Source: Bacteroides sp. SM23_62_1
Lineage (GTDB): Bacteria; Bacteroidota; Bacteroidia; Bacteroidales; SM23-62
Assembly: GCA_001304505.1 (NCBI GenBank)
Contig: LJUQ01000003.1
Span: forward strand, 1-53,109
Length of the DNA: 53,109 nucleotides
Direction: 5' to 3'
The notes under the pieces are model-generated. The model ran no database searches. It was not told the DNA's origin and was given only the letters and a program-made list of their open reading frames with translations. Below, piece by piece: positions 49,846 to 53,109 of this stretch. Each line of letters opens with the position of its first letter. The first letter of the stretch is position 1. The translations under genes were made by a program, and so were the position numbers.

Positions 49846-50725
49846 AATTAACAAAGGATCGGGATTCTGTTTTGGTGTGCAGAATGCTGTCAATCTGGCT
49901 GAGCAGGAGCTGCACAGGAGTGGGAACCTGTACAGCCTCGGATCAATTGTTCATAACAAAGTGGAACTGGATCGGCTTAAAAGTATGGGGCTAAATGTGA
50001 TAGATTATGAGCAGTTCAGGAAGTTGAAGAATGTTAAAGTATTAATCAGGGCTCATGGCGAACCTCCCGATATCTATAAAATTGCTCACAGGAATAATAT
50101 CGAATTGATTGATGCAACATGCCCGATTGTCTCACAATTACAGGCAAGGATCAGAACAGGATATCAAAAAACAAAAAATATTGGTGGTTCGGTAGTTATT
50201 TATGGCAAACAGAATCACCCCGAAGCCAAGGCCCTTCTGGCACAGACTGAAGGTAAAGCAATTCTTGTTAACAACCAATCCGATCTGGATAAGATCAATT
50301 TCAAAAATCACATTTTCCTGTACTCGCAGACTACAATGAATAGCAAGGAATATGAAACTATCCTATCCGTCATTGCTGAAAAGATAACCGCTTCCGGAGG
50401 CCATCCGGACCAGCTGCTTCATGTCAATCGTACAATTTGCAAACAGATTATAAACAGAGAATCAGTATTAAGAAAGTTTGCTTGCAACTATGATATGATC
50501 CTGTTTGTAAGCAGTAAAGAAAGTTCAAATGGAAGAATGCTGTATCAATTATGTAAATCAATCAACCGGAAATCATACTTTATCACGAATCTCCAGGATC
50601 TCGTAAAAATCTCATTCAATAATGTCTCTTCTATCGGTATTTGTGGGGCAACTTCAACACCACAGTGGTTCCTGGAGAAAATCAGGATCAGGACGGAGGA
50701 ACTTTCAGGGAATAAACGGAAATGA
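49829..50725 (+). CDS. ispH: 4-hydroxy-3-methylbut-2-enyl diphosphate reductase (start moved from 49676 to ATG 49829)
   Basis: SGFCFGVQNAVNLAEQEL, SLGSIVHNKVELDRLKSMGLNVID, VLIRAHGEPPDIY, DATCPIV; the first 51 aa of the called ORF overlap cmk in another frame. Confidence 0.93.
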   Translation: MKVRIEINKGSGFCFGVQNAVNLAEQELHRSGNLYSLGSIVHNKVELDRLKSMGLNVIDYEQFRKLKNVKVLIRAHGEPPDIYKIAHRNNIELIDATCPIVSQLQARIRTGYQKTKNIGGSVVIYGKQNHPEAKALLAQTEGKAILVNNQSDLDKINFKNHIFLYSQTTMNSKEYETILSVIAEKITASGGHPDQLLHVNRTICKQIINRESVLRKFACNYDMILFVSSKESSNGRMLYQLCKSINRKSYFITNLQDLVKISFNNVSSIGICGATSTPQWFLEKIRIRTEELSGNKRK

Positions 50726-50813
50726 CAATATCCTCCTTATATTTTGATTTAATTCCTAATTTTACATTTCCAACAAATTATGATTTGATGATATAGAATC
50801 TTAATGAACAATT

Positions 50814-51794
50814 ATGGCCAAGCTTAAGAAAATCGGTGTTTTTACCTCAGGAGGTGATGCTCCGGGAATGAATGCAGCAATTCGTGCTGTTACAAGAACT
50901 GCAATATATTATGGTTTACATGTTATTGGTATACGGCATGGTTATGAAGGAATAATAAACGGAAATTTCAAGGAGCTTAAGGCATTTAATGTCAGTGATA
51001 TCATTCAGAGGGGTGGCACTATTCTAAAAACCGCAAGGAGTAAGGAATTCAGAACACCTGAAGGCAGAAAAAAAGCATTTGAAAGACTCAGATCAGCTGG
51101 TATTGATGCTGTTGTTGCTATTGGGGGTGATGGCACTTTTGCAGGAGCGAGACAGTTTACAGAAGAATTTGATGTTCCGTTTGTGGGGATACCGGGTACA
51201 ATAGATAATGACATTTATGGTACAGATTATACAATTGGCTATGATACAGCTTTAAATACTGTTGTTGAAGCAATAGATAAGATAAGGGATACAGCAAGTT
51301 CACATAACAGGTTATTCTTCGTGGAGGTTATGGGGCGTGATGCCGGATTTATTGCTTTGCGTTCGGGAATTGCCTGTGGAGCAGAAGCTATCCTCATCCC
51401 TGAGATAAAGAACCAGGTTTCAAATCTCAAGGATTTTCTTGAAAAGGGATTCAAGAGAAAAAAATCGAGCAATATCATTATTGTTGCAGAGGGAGAAGAG
51501 TCCGGAGGTGCCTTTGCGATAGCTGAAAAGGTTAAAGAAGATTTTAAGGATTATGATGTACGGGTTACTGTGCTTGGACATATTCAACGTGGTGGTACCC
51601 CTTCAGCTTATGACAGAGTGACTGCAAGTCTTTTCGGGCATGCTGCTGTACAGGCCCTTTTAGATGACCAGCAAAGTATTATGGTAGGTATGGTAAATGG
51701 TGAAATTGCGCATTGTACCTTCAACAAAGCAGTAAAGAAGCATAAACAGGTGGATATGGAAAAGATGGAGATTGCAGAGATCCTCTCTGTCTGA
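50814..51794 (+). CDS. pfkA: ATP-dependent 6-phosphofructokinase
   Basis: KKIGVFTSGGDAPGMNAAIRAVTRTA, AIGGDGTFAGARQF, GIPGTIDNDIYGTDYTIGYDTALNTVVEAIDKIRDTASSHNR. Confidence 0.97.
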   Translation: MAKLKKIGVFTSGGDAPGMNAAIRAVTRTAIYYGLHVIGIRHGYEGIINGNFKELKAFNVSDIIQRGGTILKTARSKEFRTPEGRKKAFERLRSAGIDAVVAIGGDGTFAGARQFTEEFDVPFVGIPGTIDNDIYGTDYTIGYDTALNTVVEAIDKIRDTASSHNRLFFVEVMGRDAGFIALRSGIACGAEAILIPEIKNQVSNLKDFLEKGFKRKKSSNIIIVAEGEESGGAFAIAEKVKEDFKDYDVRVTVLGHIQRGGTPSAYDRVTASLFGHAAVQALLDDQQSIMVGMVNGEIAHCTFNKAVKKHKQVDMEKMEIAEILSV

Positions 51795-51820
51795 TCACAT
51801 TGATATATATTCAGGGATTT

Positions 51821-51854
51821 GCCAGGCAATAAATACTCTTGCTTGGCTTTTTTT
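51821..51854 (+). terminator. Intrinsic terminator downstream of pfkA
   Basis: GCCAGGCAA-TAAATACTC-TTGCTTGGC followed by TTTTTTTT. Confidence 0.85.
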
Positions 51855-51881
51855 TATATATTTTGTCTTTGTTGATTTTTC

Positions 51882-53109
51882 ATGGCACACATTGAAACAT
51901 TTGCAGATGTTATTCTTCCCCTGTATGTCGCCGGCACGTTCACATACAGGGTGCCGGATAATTATGTCAATCAGGTAAAAACAGGAATGCGTGTGCTGGT
52001 ACCCTTTGGGCGCAGGAAAATATATTCTGGTATTATACTTCATTTGCATCATTCACCACCGTCAGGATTTCAAATTCGTGACATCCGATCTGTCATAGAT
52101 TCAATTCCCATAGTCAATACTTTTCAGTTAGATTTCTGGAAGTGGATAATGGACTATTATCTCTGTTCTCCGGGAGAAGTAATGAAAGCCTCGATCCCTG
52201 CCGGATTAAAAATGGAAAGCGAAACATTTTATTCCCTGAAAAAGATCCCTGGAAAGGACACGCATCTGGAAAAGGAAGAAACTAAAGTGATTACAGTTCT
52301 TGAGAATAAGAATGTCCTGAGTTTAAAGGAACTGAAAAAGCAAATTAGGCTAAAAGAACTGCAAAAATGGTTGGATATGCTTATAGCGAGAGGGATCCTT
52401 GCAACTGAGGAACGGATCAGGGAAAAATATCGCCCGAAAACTGAAACTTTCGTGGGGATAAATGATGTTTATCTCCAAAGGGGCACACTCGATAAACTGT
52501 TCAGTTCATTCAACCGTGCACCCAAACAATACAACCTTTTGCAGTCCTTCTTAAATATCATGAATAAAACTTCAGATGAAATAACTGAAGTCAAAAAACA
52601 GGATCTTCAGAATATACAGGGATACAGTGAAAGTGCTTTTCAAGCCCTTACGAGAAAGAATATTCTAACGGTACAGAAAAAAGAGATAACACGATTGCCA
52701 GATACAATTTCTCCTATATCGGCACTCAATCCTTTAACGTCTGTTCAGCAATCAGCATTTGATGAAATTAAGAAGATCTTTCAGGATAAAAAAGTTGCTT
52801 TACTTCATGGAATCACTTCAAGTGGTAAGACAGAGATATATTTTCATCTTATTAAAGAACAGATCAGGAATGGCAGGCAGGTTTTATATCTGTTGCCCGA
52901 GATTGTACTGACCGCCCAGATCGTCAGGAGGTTAAAAGCAGTTTTCGGTAGCCTGGTTGGTATTTATCATTCACGGTATAGTGATGCTGAAAGAGTGGAA
53001 ACCTATCTTAATCTCCTGGGTATTTCATCTGGTAGTCCCATCCAGATTATTCTCGGTGCACGTTCAGCCATATTCCTTCCTTTTAATAATCTTGGACTCA
53101 TCATTGTCG
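51882..53109 (+). CDS. priA: Primosomal protein N' (replication restart helicase PriA), 3' truncated by window edge
   Basis: MAHIETFADVILPLYVAGTFTYRVPDNYVNQVKTGMRVLVPFGRRKIYSGII; later LLHGITSSGKTEIYFHLIKEQI, VLYLLPEIVLTAQIVRRL; absent from ORF track because no stop in window. Confidence 0.93.
   Translation, partial: MAHIETFADVILPLYVAGTFTYRVPDNYVNQVKTGMRVLVPFGRRKIYSGIILHLHHSPPSGFQIRDIRSVIDSIPIVNTFQLDFWKWIMDYYLCSPGEVMKASIPAGLKMESETFYSLKKIPGKDTHLEKEETKVITVLENKNVLSLKELKKQIRLKELQKWLDMLIARGILATEERIREKYRPKTETFVGINDVYLQRGTLDKLFSSFNRAPKQYNLLQSFLNIMNKTSDEITEVKKQDLQNIQGYSESAFQALTRKNILTVQKKEITRLPDTISPISALNPLTSVQQSAFDEIKKIFQDKKVALLHGITSSGKTEIYFHLIKEQIRNGRQVLYLLPEIVLTAQIVRRLKAVFGSLVGIYHSRYSDAERVETYLNLLGISSGSPIQIILGARSAIFLPFNNLGLIIV

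Overview
The window looks like a chromosomal segment of a Bacteroidota bacterium. Support for this: a T9SS C-terminal sorting domain plus porQ, TTTG-N19/20-TAnnTTTG promoters, and typical gene neighbourhoods. Most of it is conserved housekeeping sequence. From left to right: a glycogen cluster (GH57 C-terminus, a GT3-GT35 synthase/phosphorylase fusion, glgB); ribF; ahcY; greA; HIT; ruvC; an S41 protease; serS; rpmA/rplU (L21 with a long Lys/Ala/Thr tail); lptB; tatC; recQ; an ABC exporter; a GT2; a receiver protein; a CNT nucleoside transporter; a BFN-UVR protein; a 1.79-kaa beta-helix/Ig/cadherin-like T9SS cargo protein; tRNA-Leu(TAG); tig; clpP; clpX; a complete trpEGDCFBA operon; an EamA transporter; porQ; cmk; ispH; pfkA; and the 5' part of priA. 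I see no prophage, CRISPR, toxin-antitoxin or recognisable defence system. The best finds outside the coding regions are: (1) a complete ribosome-mediated trp attenuator (leader peptide MSWWWRNEHPDGT, 1:2 stem, 2:3 antiterminator, intrinsic terminator) upstream of trpE; (2) a family of ~105-124 bp palindromic elements with AACnnGTTGTG...CACAACnnGTT ends; (3) several other short intergenic palindrome families, one inside the trp operon and one flanking the large T9SS cargo gene in opposite orientations. All calls come from reading the sequence and the supplied ORF track. No database search or folding program was run.
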